A stretch of 64,000 bases of DNA from an uncultured Desulfovibrio sp. (lineage in GTDB: Bacteria > Desulfobacterota > Desulfovibrionia > Desulfovibrionales > Desulfovibrionaceae), in the NCBI GenBank assembly GCA_934546745.1, contig CAKTDV010000013.1, positions 9,585 to 73,584 on the forward strand, given 5' to 3'. The stretch's first letter is position 1, and the number at the start of each line of letters is the position of its first letter. The notes under the pieces were generated by a model. The model was not told the DNA's origin, searched no databases, and was given only the letters and a program-made list of their open reading frames with translations. The position numbers were made by a program, and so were the translations under genes. This document shows, in pieces, positions 42,859 through 50,896 of this stretch.

Positions 42859-44955
42859 ATGAATCCTCGCCAGCAACAAGGGGTATCGAAGTTCTGGTTT
42901 CTTTTCCTCTTCTGCGCCCTGCTTCCCTTCTGTTGGGCGCTCGGTTTTCTGTACCCGCGTGGTGATGATTTCGATTATGCGACACGCGCCATGTTTTTTC
43001 TGGATCTGCCGGGCGGCCTCTATGAGGCGGGCAAGGAGTGGCTTTTCTGGAGTGGGCGCTATACCCACCATTTTCTTGTCGTTTTTCTGGGAAAGGGGGG
43101 CGTCTGTCCCGCGCTGGCGGCCGTTGTCTGCGCGTCTGTCATGGCGCTTCATGCGCTGGCGGGCTATGTGCTGGCGCGCGCTCTGGGCGGTTCCCGCCCC
43201 TGGTCGGCCCTCTGGGGGCTGTTCTCCCTGTTTTGCCTGCTGGCCTGCCATCAGGAGGTGCGTCTGTTCTATATGCAGACGGACGCCCTCTCTGTGGCGC
43301 TGCAAAGCGGTACGGGGTTGCTGTTTCTGGCGCTGCTGTGCCGTCTCTGGCGCGCGCGGCCTCAGGAAGCCGTGCCGCGTTCCGGGCTCCATCGCGGGGC
43401 TTTGCGCACGCAACACCGTTTGCGCGGTTTCTGGAGGCGTTGCGCCGCGCCTACCGCCTGGGCCGCTGGACCCCGGCGCTGGGCCGCGCTTGTGGGTATT
43501 GTCGCCGTGGGCGTCTATGAGCATGCGGCGTTGGCCGTTGTTCTGGGCTCAGCCGTGACGGCCCTGCTGGCATGGCGCCGCCGTCATCCGCTGGCACGGG
43601 ATTTCACCCGCGTGACCGTCTGGCTTCTTGCCGCTCTTGCGCTGTCCTTTCTTGCTCCCGGCAATCTGGTTCGCCGCGCTGTCCGTCATGTGGATGCCGC
43701 CGCGGTATGGCGGAATCTCTCCGCTCTGCCTGACGACTGGCTGCATCATGCCTTCTGGTGTCTTTCCTTCTCCTGGTGCGTGGCCATTGTTGCCCTGACA
43801 CTTTTATTGCCGCGTCCCGATGGGGAAGAAGGAGAACGCGTTCCCTCGCCGTATCCCTGGCTCTGTCTGGCCGCGCCGCTGGCGTATGTGCTGTTTACGC
43901 TTGGTGTCGCGCTGCTTCATGCGGGCACGGATGCTCCCCTTGGCACGACGCCGAAATTTGCCGCGGGTATGGCTCCCTATGGCGCGTTTGCTCTGGGGGC
44001 GGCGCTGTATCCTTTTGCCGGGGGCCTTGTCCGGCGCTTACGGGGCATGGGTCATTCGCGGGACAGGCGTCCCTGGCTGGTTCTCGTACCCGCCGTGCTG
44101 CTTCTGTGCGGCGGCGACAACTGGAGATTGACGGCCCTGAATGCCTGTAACGGGGCTTTTACGGATGTGGCCGGCCGGCTTGCCCAGCGTTATGCTTTTC
44201 TGGAAGAGGAAGGCCGTTGGGCAACGGAGACGGATCCCGCGTTCCGTTTTGGGCTGCTTGGCGAACTTGCCCGCCCTGGCAGCCGCCGTCGCGGTCTTGA
44301 CGGACGCCTGCCCGCCATGACCGTGCGGCGTCTGGATTACGGCGTTTTTCCCATACACGGGGAGGAAGCCTTGCCGCGGGAGCCCGCCGCATGGCCGAAT
44401 CTCTGGGTGGCCTGGCTTTACGGGATCGGCAGCGTCCGCAGCGCGCCGGGAGATGCCGCTGCCGCCGGAGCCGCTGTCGCGCAGTCTCAGGCGCGCCCGC
44501 TGGAAGTGTCGCCGCAGCTGGCCGCGCTTGGCATCCGTGCGGCATGGCTTGCCGTGACGGCGGGAGAGAATGTGACTTTTTCAGAGATCTGGCTTGTGCT
44601 GCGCTGCGCCGCCCCCCTGCCGGAGCAATGGAGCCTCTGGCGGCAAAGCCCTGTGGATATGCGCCGTCTGCCGCCATTGCCCCTGCAACGCTGGTGGCGT
44701 ATGCGGGCCGTGGAGAGCGCCCGCCACGGGATGGCGCTGCCAGTCTGGCTGGACGGCGTTGCCGGAATACGCCTGCATATGCGCCCGGATCAGTGGCGGA
44801 TTTCCGATCCCGGCCAGGGGGACGGCCTGTGCTACGCCTTCCCCCTGCAAGCGTGTTCCCCGCAGGCCGGTTCCGTTCCTTTTCTCTGGATCTGGGCGGA
44901 AACGCCCCGTGGGCTTATGCCGTTTGCCGGCAGTGCTGAAACGGGGGGCCGTTGA
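42859..44955 (+). CDS. Large membrane protein, DUF6056-like (glycosyltransferase C-fold type)
   Basis: 698 aa. About ten membrane helices in the first 430 residues and a soluble C-terminal part. The first loop has PRGDDFDYATR (about 32) and SGRYTHHFLVVFLG (about 66); an acidic DD-type motif followed by WSGRY is typical of DUF6056 and related lipid-linked glycosyltransferases. A specific sugar or acceptor cannot be named. Its start codon is provided by family A leader A4. Confidence 0.75.
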   Translation: MNPRQQQGVSKFWFLFLFCALLPFCWALGFLYPRGDDFDYATRAMFFLDLPGGLYEAGKEWLFWSGRYTHHFLVVFLGKGGVCPALAAVVCASVMALHALAGYVLARALGGSRPWSALWGLFSLFCLLACHQEVRLFYMQTDALSVALQSGTGLLFLALLCRLWRARPQEAVPRSGLHRGALRTQHRLRGFWRRCAAPTAWAAGPRRWAALVGIVAVGVYEHAALAVVLGSAVTALLAWRRRHPLARDFTRVTVWLLAALALSFLAPGNLVRRAVRHVDAAAVWRNLSALPDDWLHHAFWCLSFSWCVAIVALTLLLPRPDGEEGERVPSPYPWLCLAAPLAYVLFTLGVALLHAGTDAPLGTTPKFAAGMAPYGAFALGAALYPFAGGLVRRLRGMGHSRDRRPWLVLVPAVLLLCGGDNWRLTALNACNGAFTDVAGRLAQRYAFLEEEGRWATETDPAFRFGLLGELARPGSRRRGLDGRLPAMTVRRLDYGVFPIHGEEALPREPAAWPNLWVAWLYGIGSVRSAPGDAAAAGAAVAQSQARPLEVSPQLAALGIRAAWLAVTAGENVTFSEIWLVLRCAAPLPEQWSLWRQSPVDMRRLPPLPLQRWWRMRAVESARHGMALPVWLDGVAGIRLHMRPDQWRISDPGQGDGLCYAFPLQACSPQAGSVPFLWIWAETPRGLMPFAGSAETGGR

Positions 44956-45018
44956 GCACGCGAACTGGCGGACGCGTGAGCGGCCCCCGCGCCATACCGG
45001 GCTGAAGCCCGGCGCGCG

Positions 45019-45804
45019 CTATTCCTGTTTTTTCAGTCCGTCGCTTTGACCGAAGATGATGAGCTCCATCCAGTCAAGGGCGAAGTCGAGAGTGTCCTCA
45101 TCCCGATCCATGATGGCCTTGCGGCGTTCCCCGGAGAGATCCACACGGGAAAAGATGCGCATTTGCTCGATGAGCTCGCGGAATTTGTCCAGCTGGTAGA
45201 GGCAGAGGACGGCCATGGTGGCCATGCGGGCTTCCAGCGGTTTTCCTGAGGCGCGCACCATGCTCATCAGACGCATGTAGCGGTCGTTGGCGGTATTGAA
45301 GGGTTCCAGGCCCTGATCCGCCAGCCATTCCCGCGCCGTCCAGTCCCTGCCCAGATCGAAGCCGTGGCAGTGTGGTTCGCGCACGATGAAGAAGCGTTCC
45401 TCCACGCCGTCCCGCGCCATTTTTGCGCCGCGTCCCAGCGGATAGCAGCGGCAGGCGCCGGGTCTGTCCTCATATATGGAACATCCCGCCGGAGTGACGA
45501 AGGGACAGGGTTCTCCCGGTCCTTCCAGCATACGCAGCAGCGGCAGGGGAAAACCGGTGTCCGGGAAGGTGCGCATGCGGGTATGGGTGTTGAGAAAGGC
45601 CTCGCTGTCCATGCCGAAGTGGCGGCGCAGGCGCAGGACATCATACGGCGTGAGCGGCAGGGTCAGTTCCGCGCAGCAGCGGTTGAAACAGGGAACTTCC
45701 GGGTTGCAGGCAAAACGGAAGGTCTTTCCGGGTTCCAGCTCGGGCAGGTTTTCGAGAAATTCGCGGCTGGCGTCGTCCATGACGGCTTCGGGGGTTTCGC
45801 TCAT
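45019..45804 (-). CDS. YkgJ-family cysteine-cluster protein
   Basis: 261 aa. Cysteines in CNPEVPCFNRCCAEL (about 33-46), EPCPFVTPAGCSIYEDRP (about 99) and CRCYPLG (about 118) form the YkgJ/Fe-S or zinc cluster. Function of the family is unknown. The start is the ATG at 45804 after AAAGGAAGTTTTG, the end of a family A fragment. Third gene of the hisI-hisG-ykgJ row. Confidence 0.85.
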   Translation of the reverse strand: MSETPEAVMDDASREFLENLPELEPGKTFRFACNPEVPCFNRCCAELTLPLTPYDVLRLRRHFGMDSEAFLNTHTRMRTFPDTGFPLPLLRMLEGPGEPCPFVTPAGCSIYEDRPGACRCYPLGRGAKMARDGVEERFFIVREPHCHGFDLGRDWTAREWLADQGLEPFNTANDRYMRLMSMVRASGKPLEARMATMAVLCLYQLDKFRELIEQMRIFSRVDLSGERRKAIMDRDEDTLDFALDWMELIIFGQSDGLKKQE

Positions 45805-45857
45805 CAAAACTTCCTTTCAGTGGGGGAAAGCGGTTACATTTTCTGTCTGAAACCGTT
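45805..45857 (-). repeat. Family A leader fragment, copy A8
   Basis: On the minus strand GTTTCAGACA, spacer, CTTTCCCCCACTGAAAGGAA, GTTTTGATG. Core parts are present but rearranged: the TTTCAGAC part comes before the C-run. Fills the hisG-ykgJ gap. Confidence 0.45.
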
Positions 45858-46751
45858 CTAGATGACTTTGTTCAGGGCATACTCAATGATGCCCTCGGCC
45901 CCGGCCTCGCGCAGGCGCGGTATCAGATCGCGCACGATATCGATGTCAACAACGGTTTCCACAGAGAGCCAGCGCCCATCCTGGAGAGGGGAGACCGTGG
46001 GCGAGTTGAGGGAGGGCAGCATACCGAGGATGGTGTCAAGATTCGCGGCGGGGGCGTTCATTTTTATGGCCACAAGGCTTTCGGCGCGCAGCGCGCCTTC
46101 CAGCAGCAGCCTGATCTGTTCTATCTTGGCGCGCTTGACGGGATTGCTCATGGCTTCCCTGTTGGCGATGAGCACAGGGTAGGAGCGCATGACCTCATCA
46201 ATGATGCGCAGCCCGTGGGCGCGGATGGTGGTGCCTGTTTCCGTCACTTCCACGATGCCGTCGGCCAGCCCCTCCACGACCTTGGCCTCCGTCGCGCCCC
46301 AGGAGTAGAAGATGGTGACGTTGATGCCCAGACGCTCAAAATAGCGGCCCGTCAGCCCCTTGAGTTCCGTGGCGATGCGTTTGCCCTCAAGATCCCTGGG
46401 GCTCTGGTAGGGGGCGTCGCCCGCCACGGCCAGTACCCAGCGGCAGGGGCGGTTGGAGGTTTTGGAGTAGACAAGATCCGCGATGCGGACAACCCTGTCC
46501 TCAAGGCCGCACTCCATGAGCCAGTCCAGCCCGACGATGCCCAGATCGAGAATGCCCGCTTCGATATAGCCGCCGATTTCCTGGACGCGGCAGAGGGAGG
46601 CGGCAATGGCGGGATCGTTGATGTCGGGAAAATAGTTGCGGGTGTGCTTGCGGATTTTCCAGCCCGCGCGTTCAAAAAGGTTGATGGTGGCGTCCTCCAG
46701 CGAGCCCTTGGGTACGCCGAGCTTGAGAATGGTCTGGTTTTCAGCGGTCAT
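45858..46751 (-). CDS. hisG: ATP phosphoribosyltransferase (long form)
   Basis: 297 aa, the hexameric long form with its own C-terminal regulatory domain (about 225-297), so no HisZ is needed. Catalytic part: KLGVPKGSLEDATINL (about 11), DLGIVGLDWLME and VEVTETGTTIRAHGL. It starts histidine synthesis by joining ATP and PRPP and is inhibited by histidine. The ATG comes from family A leader A7; hisI lies directly upstream. Confidence 0.96.
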   Translation of the reverse strand: MTAENQTILKLGVPKGSLEDATINLFERAGWKIRKHTRNYFPDINDPAIAASLCRVQEIGGYIEAGILDLGIVGLDWLMECGLEDRVVRIADLVYSKTSNRPCRWVLAVAGDAPYQSPRDLEGKRIATELKGLTGRYFERLGINVTIFYSWGATEAKVVEGLADGIVEVTETGTTIRAHGLRIIDEVMRSYPVLIANREAMSNPVKRAKIEQIRLLLEGALRAESLVAIKMNAPAANLDTILGMLPSLNSPTVSPLQDGRWLSVETVVDIDIVRDLIPRLREAGAEGIIEYALNKVI

Positions 46752-46825
46752 CAAAACTTCCTTATGTGGTCTGGACCTCCCCCGTCAGGGGGAAATGCTA
46801 TTCCTGACGCGCCGGACGGCGTCGC
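46752..46825 (-). repeat. Family A leader element, copy A7 (hisI-hisG gap)
   Basis: Fills exactly the gap from the hisI stop to the hisG start. Minus strand: CGCCGTCCGGCGCGTCAGGAATA (first stem CGCCG-TC-CGGCG), hairpin CCCCC-TGAC-GGGGG, GGTCCAGACCACATAAGGAA, GTTTTGATG. GGTC-CA-GACC also pairs here. Confidence 0.75.
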
Positions 46826-47224
46826 CTACGCGCCGTAGACAGCGGCCGGATCAAACACCTGAGGGGAGCAGATACGTTCCCCGCCGTTCTTCCATTCGCG
46901 GAAAAAGCAGGAGCGCCGCCCCGTATGGCAGGCCGCCCCGCCGCGCTGCTCCACCAGCAGCAGCACGGCGTCGGCATCGCAGTCAAGGCGTATGGACAGC
47001 ACTTTCTGCACGTTGCCCGACGTGCCGCCTTTGTGCCAGAGTGTCTGGCGGCTCCGGCTCCAGTAATGCGCCTCTCCTGTGCGCAGGGTCGCGTTCCAGG
47101 CGCTTTCGTCCATATAGGCGAGCATCAGGATTTCTCCTGTGGCGGCATCCTGCGCAATGGCGGGCACAAGGCCCTTGGAAAAGTCGGGGGCAAAGCCCTC
47201 CGGCGGCAAGGGAAAATGGGACAC
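46826..47224 (-). CDS. hisI: Phosphoribosyl-AMP cyclohydrolase
   Basis: 132 aa from a GTG at 47224 that follows GGAGG; the longer frame upstream is not family-like. Motifs: GEILMLAYMDESAWNATLRTGEAHYWSRSR (about 30-60, in parts), WHKGGTSGNVQ (about 66) and the metal-binding DCDADAVLL with the Cys/His of ACHTGRRSCFF (about 108). It opens the purine ring in histidine synthesis. Upstream of hisG on the same strand. Confidence 0.94.
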   Translation of the reverse strand: MSHFPLPPEGFAPDFSKGLVPAIAQDAATGEILMLAYMDESAWNATLRTGEAHYWSRSRQTLWHKGGTSGNVQKVLSIRLDCDADAVLLLVEQRGGAACHTGRRSCFFREWKNGGERICSPQVFDPAAVYGA

Positions 47225-47555
47225 GGAGATCCTCCGGCAAGAGAGTGCGCCGCCGCCATGCCCGCGCCTCATGCGCGGGAGCGGAACAACGCCAATGCCT
47301 TGGCAGCCTAGCTCCAAAGCCCGGTCAACGCAAGGAGCGCGGCCGCGGTGGGCGTGATGGACGGCGCGCCGTAACGGAATTTTTGCCTTTCCGCCTTTTG
47401 TATGCTAACAGCTGACGCGGCGGCGGGACAGCGCAACGCATCTGCAACGCATCTTTTGGCGGACCGTGTCTTTTTTCGGGCTGTCCGCCAGCGCATCAGG
47501 CCGTGCATCCTTTTCAATCCCGTTGACGCGGATCGTCGTGACGGAGCGGATACCC
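47225..47555. other. Divergent spacer between hisI and the helicase gene
   Basis: About 330 bases. It holds a stem CCCGCGC ... GCGCGGG near 47261-47280, the 11-base tandem GCAACGCATCT twice (47433-47454), and a stem GGCGGAC ... GTCCGCC (about 47458-47490) in the helicase leader. No gene seen. Confidence 0.55.
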
Positions 47556-49214
47556 ATGTCTCAGGAACATACTCCCCTTCTTTCTTCTCCCGGTGATTTC
47601 TCCCATTTTTCCATCAGCGAGCCTGAAGACTCCCTGCCGCGCACAGCATTGGACGAAGTGCCGGAAGCGCTGCGCGCCGCCTGCGCGCGCGCGGGCTGGA
47701 CCCAACTCATGCCGGTGCAGTCGCTGGCCTTGCCCTACCTGCTGGCCGGACGCGATATCATGGTGCAGTCGCGCACGGGCAGCGGAAAGACCGGCTGCTA
47801 CCTGCTGCCCATGCTGCCGCATCTTGATCCGGCCATCCCCGCGCCGCAGGCGCTGGTGCTGGCGCCGACGCGCGAACTGGCCGTACAGGTGGAACATGAG
47901 GCCGCGACGCTCTTTGCGGGTACTGGCCTGCGTACCGTGGCCGTTTACGGCGGCGTGGGCTACGGAAAACAGGTGGAGGCGCTGCGCGAAGGGGCGCATG
48001 TGCTGGTGGGAACGCCGGGGCGCGTCCTCGATCATCTGCTGCGCCGCACGCTTGATTTCAGAGCGCTGCGCATACTGGTCTTTGACGAGGCGGATCGGAT
48101 GCTGTCCATCGGCTTTTATCCCGATATGAAAGAGGTGCAGCGCCATCTGCCGCGCCGGCGCATCCATACCTGCCTTTTTTCGGCGACCTATCCGCCGCAT
48201 GTCCTCAGACTGGCTGGAGAGTTCATGAGCAGCCCGGACATGCTGTCGCTGTCGCAGAAGGAAGTGCATGTGGCGGAGGTGCAGCATCTGTTCTGCCGCG
48301 TCAGTCCCATGGACAAGGACCGTGTGCTGGCGCGCCTGCTGGAAACGGAAAACCCCGCCTCAGCCATCATTTTCTGCAATACCAGGGCGAACGTGCACTA
48401 TGTTGCCGACGTGCTGAAAGGCTTTGGCTATAATGCGGATGAACTTTCGTCCGATTTGAGTCAGCACAGGCGTGAGGCCGTTCTGGACAGAATCCGTCAG
48501 GGGCGGCTCCAGTATCTGGTGGCTACCGACGTGGCGGCGCGCGGCATCGATATTTCCCAGCTGTCGCACGTCTTTCTGTATGAACCTCCGGAAGATCACG
48601 AAAGCTACATTCATCGCGCCGGGCGCACGGGCCGCGCCGGAGCCGCGGGTACGGTCATTTCCCTCGTCGATGTCATGCAGCTTATGGAGCTGGAGCGCAT
48701 CGCCAGGCATTTCCGCATTGCGCTGCGCGAACTGCCCGCTCCCTCGGAGGCGGATGTGTCCGCCGCCGTGGGGCAGCGGCTTGTCGCCGTGCTTGAGGCC
48801 CGTTTCAGGAAGATGAACGGTCTGGAAAAGTTGCGCGCCGCACGCTATGTGCCGCTTGCGCGGGCTCTGGCCGGAGTGCCGGACGGCGGCGAGGGCGCGG
48901 GGGGTGAGGACGATGCGCTGCTGCTGGCCATGGTGCTGGACGCCTGCCATCAGCAGAGCCTGCGGGAGACGCGCTTTCCCGGCGCTGAAAACGGCGGCGG
49001 CAACGCGCCGCCGCGCGGAGAACGCGGCCGCAGGCGTCGCCGGAGCGCACGCGGGGAAAGCCCGGAGAATGCCGTGGCCAGCGTCGGGATGCCTGCCGTG
49101 GAGCCCGTCCCCGCCGAAGAGAAGGAGCGGACCGGTCGCAGGCGCCGGCGTCGCGGGTCGCGCCGTGCGCCGGGTGAAAGCCCCGCGCGGGATGCCGCCA
49201 TAACGGACGAATAG
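47556..49214 (+). CDS. DEAD-box ATP-dependent RNA helicase
   Basis: 552 aa. All core motifs are visible: Q motif QLMPVQSLALP, SRTGSGKT (about 73), PTRELA (about 102), VGTPGRVLDHL, VFDEADRM (about 175), FSATYPP, ATDVAARGID and HRAGRTGRAG (about 360). The C-terminal 110 residues are Arg/Gly/Pro-rich and likely bind RNA. It unwinds RNA in ribosome assembly or decay. ACGGAG lies 9 bases before the ATG at 47556. Confidence 0.95.
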   Translation: MSQEHTPLLSSPGDFSHFSISEPEDSLPRTALDEVPEALRAACARAGWTQLMPVQSLALPYLLAGRDIMVQSRTGSGKTGCYLLPMLPHLDPAIPAPQALVLAPTRELAVQVEHEAATLFAGTGLRTVAVYGGVGYGKQVEALREGAHVLVGTPGRVLDHLLRRTLDFRALRILVFDEADRMLSIGFYPDMKEVQRHLPRRRIHTCLFSATYPPHVLRLAGEFMSSPDMLSLSQKEVHVAEVQHLFCRVSPMDKDRVLARLLETENPASAIIFCNTRANVHYVADVLKGFGYNADELSSDLSQHRREAVLDRIRQGRLQYLVATDVAARGIDISQLSHVFLYEPPEDHESYIHRAGRTGRAGAAGTVISLVDVMQLMELERIARHFRIALRELPAPSEADVSAAVGQRLVAVLEARFRKMNGLEKLRAARYVPLARALAGVPDGGEGAGGEDDALLLAMVLDACHQQSLRETRFPGAENGGGNAPPRGERGRRRRRSARGESPENAVASVGMPAVEPVPAEEKERTGRRRRRRGSRRAPGESPARDAAITDE

Positions 49215-49266
49215 CGTTGCCGCCGTTGCGGCGGCCGGCAGCGACGGCCAAGGGGAGCTGAGAGGG

Positions 49267-49758
49267 ATGCGGGAGGAGGATTGCGGCGCGGACGTCGCTG
49301 TGGGCGACGGGGAGGCGTATGAGCGGCAGGCACGGGAGAATTTTCGCGCGCTCCTGAATGACATGTCTTTTTTCAGGGAGATGGCCATTCTGGGGCTTGG
49401 GCGTTTTCAGTTTTCACTGCGCCGCAGAATGACCTCGGAATTTCGCGGCGTCTACATGGCGGTATGGCGTCTGGCTCTGGGCTCCTCGTTTCCTGAAGAG
49501 GCTGACGCCATGTTTTCCGCCTTCTGCCGCGACTATCTGCGGCATTCCCGCGACAGGAACGCGCGGGACGTGGTGCTGAAGGCGAAGGAATACTGGAATA
49601 TGCTGCGGGATGACGCCGGAAAGGATTTTCGCACGCTGGCCGGGCATCTGGCGAGTTTGCCCGCCCGCGCGGGCGATGAACAGAAGCAGGCTGTCAGCCT
49701 CCGGCTTGCCCTGCATATCCGTTCCATGTACCGCCTGATTTTCGATCGCCTGATATGA
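49267..49758 (+). CDS. Hypothetical helical protein
   Basis: 163 aa, predicted mostly helical and soluble (FRALLNDMSFFREMAILGLGRF, in parts; MYRLIFDRLI at the end). No recognised domain. Starts 53 bases after the helicase gene and is probably co-transcribed; followed by family A element A5. Function unknown. Confidence 0.7.
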   Translation: MREEDCGADVAVGDGEAYERQARENFRALLNDMSFFREMAILGLGRFQFSLRRRMTSEFRGVYMAVWRLALGSSFPEEADAMFSAFCRDYLRHSRDRNARDVVLKAKEYWNMLRDDAGKDFRTLAGHLASLPARAGDEQKQAVSLRLALHIRSMYRLIFDRLI

Positions 49759-49797
49759 CAGGCCATGTGGCTGGTTGCGGCCCGGATTGTTCGCGTT

Positions 49798-49895
49798 GCC
49801 GTGCGGCTTGGTGAAAGGTTTTCCCGGCGTTGCCGCCGTGTCAAGAAGATTTTCCCCCTGAAGGGGGGAGGTTTCAGACCACAGAGGAACTTTTG
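49798..49895 (+). repeat. Family A leader element, copy A5 (before ribF)
   Basis: TGTTCGCGTTGCCGTGCGGC (same 5' module as A4), CCCGGCGTTGCCGCCGTGTC, hairpin CCCCC-TGAA-GGGGG, GGTTTCAGACCACAGAGGAA, CTTTTGATG. The cleanest example of the consensus. Confidence 0.8.
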
Positions 49896-50855
49896 ATGAA
49901 ACAGACGGACTCTTCCACGGAGCGGATGCCGGCGATTGATCCCGCACGCGGCTGTTGCGTCACCATCGGTAATTTTGATGGCGTACACAAGGGGCATCAG
50001 ACGCTGATTTCCCATGCGCGTGACTTTGCGCGCAAGGTCGGTATGCCCTGCGTTGTCGTGACATTCTGGCCGCATCCGCGTCTGGTGCTGGGCAGGGAGC
50101 ATGTGCCGGTGATGACGCGCGCAGCGCGCCTGGAGGCGATTCAGGCCCTGAGGCCGGATTATATCTGGGAAATTCCCTTCAATCGCCTTGTGGCGGCGCT
50201 CTCACCCGAGGAATTTCTCAAGCGGTATCTGACACCCCTTTCCATGCGCCGGCTGGTCGTCGGCTACGACTTCTCGCTGGGCAAGGGGCGCGCGGGGCAG
50301 CCTGCCGTTCTCCAGGGACTGGGGCGCGCCTATGGCTACACCATGGAACAGCTCGCGCCTGTGATGGAAAAGGGGAGCGTTGTCAGCTCCAGCCGGATCC
50401 GTCACTTTGTGGAGCAGGGTGGCGTGGACGTGGCCGCGCGTATGCTTGGGCGTCTCCATTTCTGCGACGGAGACATCGTCCGTGGCGACGGGCGCGGCGC
50501 TGGTCTAGGGTTTCCCACGGCAAATATGGATTTGCCGGAAACGCTGTTGCCGCCGCGAGGCGTCTATGCGTCCCGGCTCAGCGTGGATGGCGCTTGCTAT
50601 GAGGCGGTCACCAATCTCGGCAGCAATCCGACGTTTGGCGGACGCAAGGTCAGTGTGGAAAGCTTTGCGCTGGACGCTCCGGGGGATATGGACCTGTACG
50701 GCAGGCGGGCGCGGGTGCATTTCGTGAAGCAGTTGCGCCGGGAAACGCGCTTCTCCGGGCCGGAAGAACTGGCCGCCCAGATTGCGCGCGATGTGGAACA
50801 GGCGCGCGGCATTGTGCCGGACGTCCAGCCCTTTGCCGCATCCGGAGAGCGGTAG
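49896..50855 (+). CDS. ribF: Bifunctional riboflavin kinase / FAD synthetase
   Basis: 319 aa. N-terminal FAD synthetase with CVTIGNFDGVHKGHQ (about 16) and VVSSSRIRHFV (about 165); C-terminal flavokinase with GLGFPTANM (about 200) and the TNLGSNPTFGG region. It makes FMN and FAD from riboflavin, cofactors for roo, flavin reductase and the FAD oxidoreductase of this window. ATG from leader A5. No FMN riboswitch seen. Confidence 0.96.
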   Translation: MKQTDSSTERMPAIDPARGCCVTIGNFDGVHKGHQTLISHARDFARKVGMPCVVVTFWPHPRLVLGREHVPVMTRAARLEAIQALRPDYIWEIPFNRLVAALSPEEFLKRYLTPLSMRRLVVGYDFSLGKGRAGQPAVLQGLGRAYGYTMEQLAPVMEKGSVVSSSRIRHFVEQGGVDVAARMLGRLHFCDGDIVRGDGRGAGLGFPTANMDLPETLLPPRGVYASRLSVDGACYEAVTNLGSNPTFGGRKVSVESFALDAPGDMDLYGRRARVHFVKQLRRETRFSGPEELAAQIARDVEQARGIVPDVQPFAASGER

Positions 50856-50896
50856 GGCGCGGAGGCGCCCCAGCGGAGAGAGAGGGAAGGGCTGCC

